Source of the DNA: Actinoplanes lobatus
GTDB lineage: Bacteria > Actinomycetota > Actinomycetes > Mycobacteriales > Micromonosporaceae
Direction: 5' to 3'
Length of the DNA stretch: 64,000 nucleotides
Assembly: GCF_014205215.1 (NCBI RefSeq)
Contig: NZ_JACHNC010000001.1
Location: 8,180,501-8,244,500 of the forward strand
In this document: in pieces, positions 26,192-35,757 of the stretch
How positions within the stretch are numbered: position 1 is the stretch's first letter
Layout of the letters: each line of letters begins with the position of its first letter
The notes under the pieces: model-generated
The model's input: only the letters and a program-made list of their open reading frames with translations
Told to the model about the DNA's origin: nothing
Databases searched by the model: none
Translations under genes and position numbers: made by a program

Positions 26192-27309
26192 GACGGCGCC
26201 CGGTCGGGGCTCAGCGGGAGGCACGCGCTGACCCGGAAGCCGCCACCGGGCCGCGGGCCGGTGGTCAGGGTCCCGCCGAGTGCCCGGGCCCGCTCCTCCA
26301 TCCCGAGGATCCCGTTCCCCGGGCCGGTGTCACCGCGGACGCCGATGCCGTCGTCGTCGATCTCCACCAGGACGCCGGACCCGTCCGGCCGGATCCGGAC
26401 GACCGCCTCCCCGGCGGCCGCGTGCCGGGTCACGTTGGTGATCGCCTCCTGGACGATCCGGTAGGCGGCCAGATCCACCTCGGACGGCAGTGGCCTCGTC
26501 TCGGTAACCTCGACGCGGATCGCCAGGCCGGGGGCGGTCAGGTCGCCGAGCCGGTTCAGGCCGGGCGGCGGGGCCAGTGGCGCCTCACCGTCCTGCCGGA
26601 GCGCGTTCAGCGCGGCGCGCAGCTCGCGCAGCGTCTCCCGGCTGGTCTCCTTGATCGTGGTGAGCGCCTGCTCCGACCGGACCGGGTCGGGCCGGTGCAG
26701 GGCGGCGCCGGCCTGCACGTTGATCAGCGACAGATGGTGGCCGAGGATGTCGTGCAGTTCCCGGGCGATGCGCAGCCGGTCCTCGGTGGCCCGGTGCCGG
26801 GCCTGCTCGGCGGCCCGCGACTCGGCGGCGGCCGTGCGCGCCTCCACCTCGGCGAGATAGGCCCGGCGGTTGCGGGTCACGCCGGCGATAACTGCGACCA
26901 GCCAGCCGGCGTGCAGGAAGGTGGCGCCGTTCCCGGACACACCGGTCCTGGTGAGACTGTCCGCGGCCGCGAAGGCCAGCACCGACGCGACGCCCAGCCC
27001 GATGGCGACCGCGAGATGCCCCTCGTCCACCACGGTGTAGAGCGCCACGACGAAGACCAGCATGATCGGGCCCGGCTGCTGCAGCAGGAACCCGTAGGCC
27101 GCGACCGCGGCCAGCGCGACGACCCCCACCGCGACCGGGAAACGGCGGCGGAGAAACAGGAGACCCGACGAGATCACTACGGCGAGAAGCGCCGCGAACT
27201 CAGCGGCGCTGCCGAGGCCGCCCGACTGCACGACGAGCCCCGCGACACCGATGAGGGCCACCACGGGCACCAGGACGGCGTCGGTCCTCCGGCCGCGCGA
27301 TACCGCCAT
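26188..27309 (-). CDS. NarL-family sensor histidine kinase
   Basis: 373 residues. Four or five N-terminal helices with almost no extracellular loop are followed by a coiled segment (YLAEVEARTAAAESRAAEQ). The HisKA_3 box is RIARELHDILGHHLSLINVQ (His near 185), and the HATPase has YRIVQEAITNVTRHA and NGILGMEERARALGG. This is the intramembrane-sensing class typical of DesK/LiaS-like systems, often responsive to membrane stress. The start ATG shares one base with the stop of the upstream transporter gene. Confidence 0.92.
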   Translation of the reverse strand: MAVSRGRRTDAVLVPVVALIGVAGLVVQSGGLGSAAEFAALLAVVISSGLLFLRRRFPVAVGVVALAAVAAYGFLLQQPGPIMLVFVVALYTVVDEGHLAVAIGLGVASVLAFAAADSLTRTGVSGNGATFLHAGWLVAVIAGVTRNRRAYLAEVEARTAAAESRAAEQARHRATEDRLRIARELHDILGHHLSLINVQAGAALHRPDPVRSEQALTTIKETSRETLRELRAALNALRQDGEAPLAPPPGLNRLGDLTAPGLAIRVEVTETRPLPSEVDLAAYRIVQEAITNVTRHAAAGEAVVRIRPDGSGVLVEIDDDGIGVRGDTGPGNGILGMEERARALGGTLTTGPRPGGGFRVSACLPLSPDRAPS

Positions 27310-28571
27310 CAGCCGAGTCTAGGGCCTGACCGGACCGCCAGGACGGCCGCGCGACCGGCCAGACCGATGGTGAACATCAGGATTCCGGCCAGCACCGATT
27401 GCCCGGGCAGGGTGCTGACCAGGGTGAGGCAGCCGGCCACCCCGACGGCGTTGAGCCAGCGGGGCCAGCGACGTTCGGCGGCGGGCTGGGTGAAGGCCGA
27501 CGCGTTCGCGATGGCGTAGTAGACGAGGACCCCGAACGACGAGAAGCCGATCACGCCGCGCAGGTCGACCGTCGCGACCAGGGCGCAGACCACGACCGCG
27601 AGCGCGATCTCGGCGTGGTGCGGGACCTGGAAGCGGGGATGGACGGCGGCCAGCCAGGTGGGCAGGTCACGGTTTCTGGCCATGGCCAGACCGGTACGCC
27701 CGATGCCCGCGATCAGCGCGAGCAGGGCGCCGAGGGAGGCCAGTACGGCGCCGGCGCGGACCACCGGGGTCAGGTAGCCCACTCCGGCGGCCTCGACCGC
27801 GGTGACCAGCGGGGCGCTCGACACGGCCAGGCGGGCGGGACCGGCGGCGAGCAGGGCGGTCACGCCGACGACCGCGTACACCGCCACGGCCAGGAACAGG
27901 GCGAGCGGGATGGCGCGGGGGATGGTGTGGGCCGGGTCGCGGACCTCCTCCCCCATGGTGGCGATGCGGGCGAAACCCGCGAAGGCGAAGAAGAGCAGCC
28001 CGGCCGACTGGAGGACACCGTAGGCGCCGACGTGCCGCCAGTCGCCCAGGTGGGTGACCGTGGCCTGGCCACCCACCACGATCCCGCCGACCACCACGGC
28101 CAGCGCGGTGAGGCTGGTGGCGACCAGGACGCGGGTCATCAGGACGGTACGGGTGACGCCGCGGTAGTTGAGGGCGGCCAGCCCGGTCACGCAGGCGACG
28201 GCGAACGCCCGCTGCGCCCACCACGGCCCGGGGATCGCGTAGGTGGCCACGGTCAGCGCCATCGCCGCACACGACGCGGTCTTGCCGACGACGAAACCCC
28301 AGCCCGCCGTGAAACCCCACCAGTGCCCGAGACGCTCCCGCCCGTACACATAGGTGCCTCCGGAGGTGGGGTGGACGGCCGCGAGTTGCGCGGAGGCGGT
28401 GGCGTTGCAGTAGGCGATGAACGCGGCCAGGACCAGGCCGATCAGCAGGCCGTTGCCGGCGGCGCGGGCGGCGGGGCCGAAGGCCGCGAAGACGCCGGCG
28501 CCGATCATCGAGCCGAGGCCGATGACGACGGCGTCCCTCGTGCCCAGCCGTCGTGCCAGGGTGCCGGACAT
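27309..28571 (-). CDS. APC-superfamily amino acid permease
   Basis: 420 residues with about 12 helices. The start is ATG 28571 after GGGGGA; an ATG four codons upstream lacks such spacing. The first helix motif RDAVVIGLGSMIGAGVFAAFGPAAR is diagnostic of APC transporters. It is followed by AAVHPTSGGTYVYGRERLGHWWGF, which is also typical of the family. Coupling to the two-component system (1-nt overlap with the kinase) suggests that the sensor and transporter act together, for instance as a co-sensor or as the regulated target. Confidence 0.9.
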   Translation of the reverse strand: MSGTLARRLGTRDAVVIGLGSMIGAGVFAAFGPAARAAGNGLLIGLVLAAFIAYCNATASAQLAAVHPTSGGTYVYGRERLGHWWGFTAGWGFVVGKTASCAAMALTVATYAIPGPWWAQRAFAVACVTGLAALNYRGVTRTVLMTRVLVATSLTALAVVVGGIVVGGQATVTHLGDWRHVGAYGVLQSAGLLFFAFAGFARIATMGEEVRDPAHTIPRAIPLALFLAVAVYAVVGVTALLAAGPARLAVSSAPLVTAVEAAGVGYLTPVVRAGAVLASLGALLALIAGIGRTGLAMARNRDLPTWLAAVHPRFQVPHHAEIALAVVVCALVATVDLRGVIGFSSFGVLVYYAIANASAFTQPAAERRWPRWLNAVGVAGCLTLVSTLPGQSVLAGILMFTIGLAGRAAVLAVRSGPRLG

Positions 28572-28683
28572 CAGGTCCCCCAATCCATCAAATCAGTTTG
28601 ACTCATCCTAGGTGGAAATTCGGATGACATCCCGGCGGGCAGCGGCGAGCATCGGCGAGCCCGGACCGCTGGAGGGGGATCAC

Positions 28684-29928
28684 TTGTTCTCGTCGTACCG
28701 CCGCCTTTTCGCCGCCCCGGGCGCGGCCGCCTTCACCCTCGCCGCCCTGCCGGCCCGCATGGCGATCTCGATGTTCGGGGTCAGCGTCGTGATCATGGTG
28801 GCGTCGCTGCGGGACTCGTACGCCCTGGCCGGCTCGGTCTCGGCCGCCGGCCTGGTGGTGACCGCCCTGCTCGCGCCATGGATCGCCCGGTGGGTGGACC
28901 GGTACGGGCAGTCCCGCGTGGTGGTGCCGACCGCCCTGTTCTCCGGGGCCGGCGCGGCGGCCCTGGTGATCTGCGCGGGCGCGGGCGCTCCGGTGTGGAC
29001 GCTGTTCGCCGCGAACATCGTGGCGGCCGCGAACCCGAACGTCGGCTCGATGGTCCGGGCCAGATGGGTGGCCCTGCACCGGGACCGGCCGGATCTGCTG
29101 CACACCGCGAACGCCCTGGAGCAGACCATCGACGAGCTGTGCTTCATGACCGGCCCGGTGATCGCCGCCTTCCTGTGCACGGCGGTGGCCCCGCAGGCCG
29201 GCCTCACCGTGACGATCGTGCTGTTCGTGACCGGCTCGCTGGCGCTGGCCGCGCAACGGCGCACCGAACCGGCGGTGCACGGCGTGCGGGAGCGCGGCCG
29301 GTCGCCGCTGCGGCAGCGGGGCGTGCTGGAGATCGTGGTGACGTTCCTGTTCACCGGCGCGGTCTTCGGCAGCGTCGAGGTGGTCACCGTGGCGTACGCG
29401 GAATCGCTCGGCCATCCGTCGTCGGCCGGGGTGATCCTGGGACTGTTCGCCGGTGGGTCGGCGGTCGCCGGGCTGGTGTTCGGGACGCTGCGGGTTCGCG
29501 GCGCGGCGGCCGCCCGGTTCCTGATCTGTGTCACGGCGATGGCCGTGCTGATCCAGCCGGTGCTGCTCGCCGGGAACCTGTGGGCGCTGGCCGCGGTGCT
29601 GTTCGTCGCCGGGCTGGCCACCGCCCCCACGATGATCACGAGCATGACGCTGGTGCACGAGCTGGTGCCGTCGGCACGGATCAACGAGGGCATGACCCTG
29701 ACCGTGACCGGCCTGCTGATCGGCGTCTCGGCGGGCGCGTCGATCGGCGGCTGGACGGTGGAGGCGGCGGGCGCACACGCCGGGTATGTCACGCCGACGG
29801 TCGCGGCCGGGCTCGCGCTGGTGGCCGCGCTGATCGGTTTCGGTCCAGCAGTGCTCAGATCACGACGCGCGGCGGTCGTCGGCGGGCCACAGGAAAGAGC
29901 GGAGGCCCGAGGAAAGCCCGGCGGCTGA
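28684..29928 (+). CDS. MFS transporter, paralog of the one at 15845-17032
   Basis: 414 residues. The start is TTG 28684, chosen because GGAGGGGG lies five nucleotides before it and the protein then begins like its paralog (LFSSYRRLFAAPGAAAF). A frame extension to ATG 28624 has no such site. There are twelve helices, with the WVDRYGQSRVVVPTALF loop after helix 2, HTANALEQTIDELCFMTGPVIAAF in the middle and LVHELVPSARINEGMTLTVTGL in the second half. The substrate is unknown. It ends 5 nt from the convergent TPR gene. Confidence 0.85.
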   Translation: MFSSYRRLFAAPGAAAFTLAALPARMAISMFGVSVVIMVASLRDSYALAGSVSAAGLVVTALLAPWIARWVDRYGQSRVVVPTALFSGAGAAALVICAGAGAPVWTLFAANIVAAANPNVGSMVRARWVALHRDRPDLLHTANALEQTIDELCFMTGPVIAAFLCTAVAPQAGLTVTIVLFVTGSLALAAQRRTEPAVHGVRERGRSPLRQRGVLEIVVTFLFTGAVFGSVEVVTVAYAESLGHPSSAGVILGLFAGGSAVAGLVFGTLRVRGAAAARFLICVTAMAVLIQPVLLAGNLWALAAVLFVAGLATAPTMITSMTLVHELVPSARINEGMTLTVTGLLIGVSAGASIGGWTVEAAGAHAGYVTPTVAAGLALVAALIGFGPAVLRSRRAAVVGGPQERAEARGKPGG

Positions 29929-29933
29929 CGAGG

Positions 29934-32753
29934 TCATCCTTCCAGAGCGGCCCGCGTCCGGGCCAGCGCCGTCGCCAGCTCCGGCCGCGCACGATGCAGA
30001 AGATCCAGTTCGGTACGCAGCCGCAGTGCCTGGGCCCAGAGCAGCCCTCGCCCGTTGTCGAGGAATTCGGTCGCCCGGCCGGGGTCACGACCGGCCACGG
30101 CGGTGGCGGCCGCGTCCCGGGCGAGCCCGGACTCCTCCTGTTCCAGCAGGTGCTGCTGGTCGCCGCGGGCCATCCCGGGCCACGCCAGCAGGCCGAGCAG
30201 ATCGACGCCGAGGGCGTAGACGTCCACGGCCGCCGCCGGTCCGTCACCCTCCGCGAGGCAGGTGGCCCACCCGTACACGCTTCGCAGCCGCGCCCAGGTG
30301 AGCCCGGCCGGTGCCGACGCCGCCGCCTCCCAGGCCGCCAGCGCCCCGGCACGGTCGGAGTCGATGCCCCGCCGGTCCAGGCTGACCGCCAGGTTGCACA
30401 GCGCCGACGTCCGCTCCGGATGCCCGTCCGGCAGCAGGGCGACGGCCCGCCGACCGGCCGTGATCGCCGCGTCGAGGTCGGCCGGATCGTGGCCCGCCCG
30501 GTGCCGGGCCATCAGCACGAGCGCCCGCCCGAAATGGCTGCCGGGCAGCGAGCCGACCCGTGCGGCCGCGTCGAAAGCGGTCACCGCCGCGTCGAGATCA
30601 CCGCGGACCCCGCTGTACTCGAAACGCCGCATCAGCATGAGCCCGAGCGTGGCGAGCGTGCCCTCCCACCGCTCCGAGCCGGGCGGGAAGGACCGCAGCG
30701 CCTCCCGCAGGTCCCGCACCGCCGCGTCCAGCCCATCCAGGTCGGGGACGTCACCCGCCTCCAGGCGCAGACGCCACAGGATCGCGGTCTCCACCAGGTA
30801 CATGGCCCGGTGTTCACTGTCAGCGCCGGGATCCCGCAGCAGGTCGACGGCGGTGGTCAGGTCGGACAGCGCGCCCCGGCGCTGGTAACGCATCCGCAGG
30901 GCGGAGACCAGGTTGAGGGTGGTGCGCGCCCGGTCCTCCCCGGACAGTTCGCCGACGCCACGCAACCGGTCGCCGAGCACGCTCACGAGCCGGTCCAGAT
31001 CGGCCGGATCCCAGGAGGCCTCGAAGCGGTCGAAGTACAGGCTCGCGAGGATGTCCAGGCAGGAATCGCAGTTGCGGTGCGCGGGATCGGCGACGGCGCC
31101 CGTCGCGGCGGCGAGAGCCTCGTCCCGGTCGGCGCCGGACGGGCCGCGCCGGTGGCGCTGGTGGAGCATGTTGACCAGATTGTGCCGAAGCGCGGGCAAC
31201 TGGTCACTGCCCTCGCCGAGTTCCACGCCGCGGCGGGCGGCGGCGACCGCCTCGTCCAGGATCGCCGGGTCGCCGCCGGCCTCGAACAGGTTGTACAGGG
31301 CGCCGGCGAGGTTGGTGTGCCGGCCCGCGGCGTTCGGATCGCCGGGCTCCAGCTCGGCCACCAGCCTCCGGGTGACGTCAACAAGTTCCGCCAGGTCCGC
31401 GGGTTCATGGTTCATCCGGTGTCTGGTGTGCAGGATGGCGCTGAGCATGTGCGGACTGCCCGCGGTGCGGGCCAGTTCGGCGGCGGGTTCGAGGACGGCC
31501 ACGTCGCCGATGGCCTGGGCCCGGGTGAGCAGGTCGACGGCGGTACGGACCCGTCGTTCGGACTCGGCGGCGGGATCGGGCAGGGGCGGCAGCATCCCGC
31601 CGGTGGACGGTGGGCTGGAGTATCCGCCGGGGCGCTGCGCCTGGATGGTCCGGACGTGGCCGAGCAGGACGTTGGTGTGGGCGGGGTCCTTCTCGTCGAG
31701 CATCTGCGCCGCCTGCCGTCCGGCGTCGACGGCCGCGACCAGGTCAGCGCCCGAGCCGGTGTGCTCGTAGCGGGCACCGAGCGCGGCGCCGTACATCGCG
31801 AACGTGACGTGCCGCATCCGGTTGTCCACCGGCATCTGGTCCACGGCCCGGCGCCCGGTGTCCACGGCCGCGTCCAGATCGGCGGGGTTCCGGGTGTGCT
31901 CGAACCGCATCCGCAGAGCGATGCCGAGGTTGGTCAGGTCGCCGGGCTCGTCCGACGCTTCCAGCAGCTCGATGGCGGCGGCCAGCGCCTCGGTGTCCCC
32001 GGTCCGGTCGGCCCGTTCCAGCAGGGCCACGGCGCCGGTCGCCGAGGTGGCCGGCGGCTCTGCCGGGTCATCGGCGGCCGGCCGTTGCGGGGCCGGTTCG
32101 GGTGGTTGCGACGGATCGTGGCCGTGCAGTTCCCGCGTGGCCGCTCGCAGGCTCACGCCGAACCGGGTCTCGTCCGGGTTGCCCTCGGGCACCGCCGCGA
32201 CCGCCGCGGTCAACGTTTCGACGGATTTCCGCAGGTCGGCCAGGTCTCCGGTGTGGGCGAACCGGCGGTGCAGCGCGACACCGAGGGTGTGCAGGAGCTC
32301 CGCACGGCCGGGATGGTCGTCGTCGGAGAGCGCCTGGGTGGCGGACTCGATGGCGGATTCCAGGTCCACCACGGATCCGCTCTCGCCGTACCGGCGTAGG
32401 AGGGTGTGCGCCAGTCGCTCGTCGCCGGCCACCCTTGTCGCGGCCCGTATCTGGCGGTCGAGGTGCAGGGCGATCTGACCGTAGGCGGGGTCGGCGGTCA
32501 TCTGATAGGCGGTTCGGCAGACCTCCAGGAGTCGCCGGGTCCAGTGCGGCTGTCGCGGATCGGCCAGTGAGGTGGTGTCCCTCAGTTCGACCAGGAGCGC
32601 GCCCGCCTGGCGCACCGCCTCGACGTCCTTCTCCTCGATGCCCTGGCGCAGCAGTTCCCCGGCCCAGCGCTCGTTGTGCTCCGGATCGTCGGTCACCGGC
32701 TCATCGTCGCAGCCCTCCCGGAGTTCCGGAACCGTGATCGGCCGCTCCACCAT
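29934..32753 (-). CDS. large TPR protein without a CHAT domain
   Basis: About 939 residues (ATG 32753; TTG 32768 and a GTG near 32696 are alternatives). It is built of degenerate 40-45-residue tetratricopeptide units of the form 'LGVALHRRFAHTGDLADLRKSVETLTAAV' (here cut short), at least fifteen of them, with RFE/RYE-H-T-G-D/A-DLD signatures. In actinomycetes this repeat array normally leads into a C-terminal CHAT caspase-like protease. Here the chain ends right after the usual linker (FLDNGRGLLWAQALRLRTEL, RPELATALARTRAALEG), so the protease is absent. No catalytic His/Cys follows. It may be a scaffold or a truncated effector. Confidence 0.75.
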   Translation of the reverse strand: MVERPITVPELREGCDDEPVTDDPEHNERWAGELLRQGIEEKDVEAVRQAGALLVELRDTTSLADPRQPHWTRRLLEVCRTAYQMTADPAYGQIALHLDRQIRAATRVAGDERLAHTLLRRYGESGSVVDLESAIESATQALSDDDHPGRAELLHTLGVALHRRFAHTGDLADLRKSVETLTAAVAAVPEGNPDETRFGVSLRAATRELHGHDPSQPPEPAPQRPAADDPAEPPATSATGAVALLERADRTGDTEALAAAIELLEASDEPGDLTNLGIALRMRFEHTRNPADLDAAVDTGRRAVDQMPVDNRMRHVTFAMYGAALGARYEHTGSGADLVAAVDAGRQAAQMLDEKDPAHTNVLLGHVRTIQAQRPGGYSSPPSTGGMLPPLPDPAAESERRVRTAVDLLTRAQAIGDVAVLEPAAELARTAGSPHMLSAILHTRHRMNHEPADLAELVDVTRRLVAELEPGDPNAAGRHTNLAGALYNLFEAGGDPAILDEAVAAARRGVELGEGSDQLPALRHNLVNMLHQRHRRGPSGADRDEALAAATGAVADPAHRNCDSCLDILASLYFDRFEASWDPADLDRLVSVLGDRLRGVGELSGEDRARTTLNLVSALRMRYQRRGALSDLTTAVDLLRDPGADSEHRAMYLVETAILWRLRLEAGDVPDLDGLDAAVRDLREALRSFPPGSERWEGTLATLGLMLMRRFEYSGVRGDLDAAVTAFDAAARVGSLPGSHFGRALVLMARHRAGHDPADLDAAITAGRRAVALLPDGHPERTSALCNLAVSLDRRGIDSDRAGALAAWEAAASAPAGLTWARLRSVYGWATCLAEGDGPAAAVDVYALGVDLLGLLAWPGMARGDQQHLLEQEESGLARDAAATAVAGRDPGRATEFLDNGRGLLWAQALRLRTELDLLHRARPELATALARTRAALEG

Positions 32754-32839
32754 GGCGGTTGCTGACAATTCGATTTACAGTGCGGAAACATCCCACCAAT
32801 CGATGTGGATCTTTACGGAGACGCACTCGGGGGGTATTC

Positions 32840-34381
32840 GTGGGCCACGCTCTGCTCGAAATGCGGTCGATCACCAAGGAGTTCCCGGGCGTCACGGCGC
32901 TGTCGGACGTCAGTCTGGTGGTGCGGCCGGGCGACATCCATGTGATCTGCGGTGAGAACGGCGCCGGGAAATCGACCTTGATGAAGGTTCTCAGCGGGGT
33001 TCACCCGTACGGCAGTTATCAGGGAACGATCTTCTATCAGGGTAGGGAATGCCGGTTCGCCGATATCCGGGCCAGCGAGCACGCCGGGATCGTGATCATT
33101 CATCAGGAACTCGCTCTGGTTCCCGGAATGTCGATCACCGAGAACCTCTTCCTCGGCAACGAGCCCCGCAGATGGGGGCGCATCGACTGGCGGGAGGCCA
33201 ACCACCGGGCGCTGGAACTGATGCGCCTGGTCGGGCTGAACGAGGACCCGGACACCCTGGTCCGGGACATCGGCGTGGGGAAACAGCAGCTCGCCGAGAT
33301 CGCGAAGGCGTTCGCCAAGGACGTGCGGCTGCTGATCCTGGACGAGCCGACGGCCGCGCTCAACGAGACCGATTCCCGGCACCTGCTCGACCTGCTGCGC
33401 GGTTTCAAACAGCGCGGGATCACCTCGATCATGATTTCGCACAAGCTCAACGAGGTGGAGGCGATCGCTGACGCGATCACCATTCTCCGGGACGGGCGCG
33501 CCATCGAGACGATCACGGTGGCGGAGTCCGGCGCCGACGAGGACCGGATCGTACGGGGAATGGTCGGCCGTGACCTGGAAAGCCGTTTCCCGGAGCACGT
33601 CCCGAACATCGGTGAGGTGTTCTTCGAGGTGCGGGACTGGACGGTCCGGCATCCGGTCTCGGCCGAGCGGCTGGTCTGCAAGAACAGTTCCTTCACGGTA
33701 CGGCGCGGGGAGATCGTCGGATTCGCGGGACTGATGGGCGCCGGGCGCACCGAGTTGGCGATGAGCGTTTTCGGGCGCTCGTACGGCGTACATCTCGAGG
33801 GTCGGATTGTGAAGGACGGCCGTGAGACAGAGATCAGAAGCGTGGCCGACGCGATCCGGAACGGTCTCGCCTATGTCAGCGAGGATCGCAAGGCGATCGG
33901 CCTGAATCTGCTCGACGACGTGAAGACGTCGGTGGTCGCCGCGAAACTGTCGAAGATCACCCGGAGGGGTGTGCTGGACGAGGCGGCCCAGTATCACGAG
34001 GCCGAGCATTACCGGCGCACTCTGCGGATCAAGACGCCGTCGGTGGACGAGGGCGTCACCCGGCTGTCCGGCGGCAATCAGCAGAAGGTCGTCCTGGCGA
34101 AATGGATGTTCACCGACCCGGATCTGCTGATCCTCGACGAACCAACGCGGGGCATCGACGTGGGCGCGAAATACGAGATCTACGGCATCATCCAGCGGCT
34201 CGCCGACGAGGGAAAGGGCGTCATCGTCATCTCCTCGGAACTGCCCGAGCTGATCGGGCTGTGCGACCGCATCTACACCGTCTTCGAGGGCACGATCACC
34301 GGCGAGATCGACCGGCGTGACGCCGACCCGGAACTGCTCATGAAGCAGATGACCTCCACCAAGAGGATGCGCACCACATGA
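32840..34381 (+). CDS. mmsA: multiple-sugar ABC transporter ATPase (MmsA/GguA-like)
   Basis: 513 residues from GTG 32840 after CGGGGGG. It has two fused ABC domains as in RbsA/XylG. The first has Walker A GENGAGKST, signature-like VGKQQLAEIAKAF and Walker B LLILDEPTAAL. The second has a degenerate Walker A (GLMGAGRTEL), LSGGNQQKVVLAKW and LLILDEPTRGIDVG. The GFAGLMGAGRTELAMSVFGRSYG and YVSEDRKAIGLNLLDD segments fit the GguA group. The gene's own stop is the ATGA that opens the 81-bp repeat ORF. It energises the permease and ChvE-like binding protein that follow. Confidence 0.92.
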   Translation: MGHALLEMRSITKEFPGVTALSDVSLVVRPGDIHVICGENGAGKSTLMKVLSGVHPYGSYQGTIFYQGRECRFADIRASEHAGIVIIHQELALVPGMSITENLFLGNEPRRWGRIDWREANHRALELMRLVGLNEDPDTLVRDIGVGKQQLAEIAKAFAKDVRLLILDEPTAALNETDSRHLLDLLRGFKQRGITSIMISHKLNEVEAIADAITILRDGRAIETITVAESGADEDRIVRGMVGRDLESRFPEHVPNIGEVFFEVRDWTVRHPVSAERLVCKNSSFTVRRGEIVGFAGLMGAGRTELAMSVFGRSYGVHLEGRIVKDGRETEIRSVADAIRNGLAYVSEDRKAIGLNLLDDVKTSVVAAKLSKITRRGVLDEAAQYHEAEHYRRTLRIKTPSVDEGVTRLSGGNQQKVVLAKWMFTDPDLLILDEPTRGIDVGAKYEIYGIIQRLADEGKGVIVISSELPELIGLCDRIYTVFEGTITGEIDRRDADPELLMKQMTSTKRMRTT

Positions 34382-34458
34382 GCGAGCTTGCGAGCGAATC
34401 ATTCAGCTCAGTAATGAACTCATGGCGGCGCCGGAGCGAAGCGGAGGTGACGGCATGA
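34378..34458 (+). repeat. 81-bp dispersed repeat with a coupled 26-codon ORF, copy A
   Basis: An ORF of 26 codons (MSELASESFSS…SWRRRS…) starts in the ATGA that ends mmsA and stops in the ATGA that starts mmsB. It is 90% identical (73 of 81 bases; the first 35 identical) to 57185-57265 in an unrelated operon. The repeat carries GGAGGTGA (34443-34450), the ribosome-binding site of mmsB, plus its ATG. The peptide has a Ser/Glu-rich N-half and an Arg-rich C-half. Its function is unknown; it could be a mobile expression cassette or a coupling device. Confidence 0.8.
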
Positions 34459-35750
34459 GCCGACGCAGAGACTTGCAGAAGAACCTCTTCGGGGGTACGA
34501 CCTCCAACGCCCGTCAATTCGGCATGATCTTCACGCTGGTCGCGATCATCGTGTTCTTCCAGCTCATGACCGACGGGTTGACATTGACGTCGGGCAACAT
34601 GATCGCGTTGACGCAGCAGTACGCGTACATCTCGATCCTGTCGATCGGCATGCTCATGGTGATCGTCGCCGGGCACATCGACCTGTCGGTGGGATCGGTG
34701 GCCGCGTTCACCGGCATCGTGGTCGCCAAGGCGATCAGCGAACAGGGCCTGCCCTGGCCGGCCGGAATCGCCCTCGGCCTGCTCGTCGGCGCGCTGATCG
34801 GCGCCTGGCAGGGATTCTGGGTCGCCTACATCGGGGTGCCGGCGTTCATCGTCACGCTCGCCGGAATGCTGCTGTTCCGTGGCGGGAACCAGTACATCGG
34901 CAACGCCGACACGGTTCCGGTGCCGGAGGGTTTCCGGACGATCGGCGCCGGATATCTGCCCGAGACCGGCCCGGACACCGGCTACAACAACCTGACCCTG
35001 CTGCTCGGGCTGGCGCTGTGCGCGGCCGTGGTCTGGCGGGAATGGCACGCCCGGCGGGTCCGGCAGCGGATGGAGGGCGCCGAACCGGCCCCACTCTGGG
35101 TCTCCGCCGTGCGGCTGGCCGTCATGGTCGGCGTGATCCTGTTCGCCACCTTCCGTTTCGCCGGCGGGCGGGTCGGCACCAGTTTCCCGGTCTCCGGCAT
35201 CATCCTGGCGGTCCTGGTGATCGCCTACTCCTTCTACACCCGCAACACGGCGGGCGGCAGGCACATCTACGCGGTCGGCGGCAACGCGCGCGCCGCGGAA
35301 CTGTCCGGTGTGCAGCTGCGCCGGGTGAACTTCCTGGTCATGACGAACATGGGGATCCTCGCGGCGCTCGCCGGGATGATCTTCGTGGCCCGGTCGGCGG
35401 CATCCGGGCCGCAGGACGGGCTGAACTGGGAACTCGACGCCATCGCGGCCGTCTTCATCGGCGGGGCCGCGGTCTCCGGCGGTCTCGGCACGGTCAGCGG
35501 GTCGATCGTCGGCGGCCTGGTCATGGCGGTGCTCAACAACGGGCTCCAGCTCATCGGCACCGGCGCCGACATGGTCCAGATCATCAAGGGGCTGTTCCTG
35601 CTCGGGGCGGTCGCGCTCGATGTCTACAACAAGAAGCAGGGGCGCTTCTCGGTCATCGGATCGTTGATGCGCCCGTTCCGTCGCGAGCCGCCGCGGATCC
35701 CCGCGCCGGACACCTCGACTCGTGAAGCCGAATTTCTGCCAGGAAGGTGA
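34455..35750 (+). CDS. mmsB: multiple-sugar ABC transporter permease (MmsB/GguB-like)
   Basis: 431 residues from ATG 34455, whose ribosome-binding site lies in the 81-bp repeat. Ten or more helices are predicted. The core LSIGMLMVIVAGHIDLSVGSVAAFTG and GVPAFIVTLAGMLLFRGGNQYIGNADTVPVP are characteristic of the RbsC/XylH/GguB family. A long central insertion (TLLLGLALCAAVVWREWHARRVRQRM) is typical of the GguB subgroup. It forms the membrane channel with MmsA. Confidence 0.93.
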   Translation: MSRRRDLQKNLFGGTTSNARQFGMIFTLVAIIVFFQLMTDGLTLTSGNMIALTQQYAYISILSIGMLMVIVAGHIDLSVGSVAAFTGIVVAKAISEQGLPWPAGIALGLLVGALIGAWQGFWVAYIGVPAFIVTLAGMLLFRGGNQYIGNADTVPVPEGFRTIGAGYLPETGPDTGYNNLTLLLGLALCAAVVWREWHARRVRQRMEGAEPAPLWVSAVRLAVMVGVILFATFRFAGGRVGTSFPVSGIILAVLVIAYSFYTRNTAGGRHIYAVGGNARAAELSGVQLRRVNFLVMTNMGILAALAGMIFVARSAASGPQDGLNWELDAIAAVFIGGAAVSGGLGTVSGSIVGGLVMAVLNNGLQLIGTGADMVQIIKGLFLLGAVALDVYNKKQGRFSVIGSLMRPFRREPPRIPAPDTSTREAEFLPGR

Positions 35751-35757
35751 TCGCTTC

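Noticed and set aside
28878..32399. 1173-codon plus-strand ORF
   Set aside because: Shadow of the MFS gene and antisense of the TPR gene; the sequence is low-complexity Arg/Gly/Ala with no domain.
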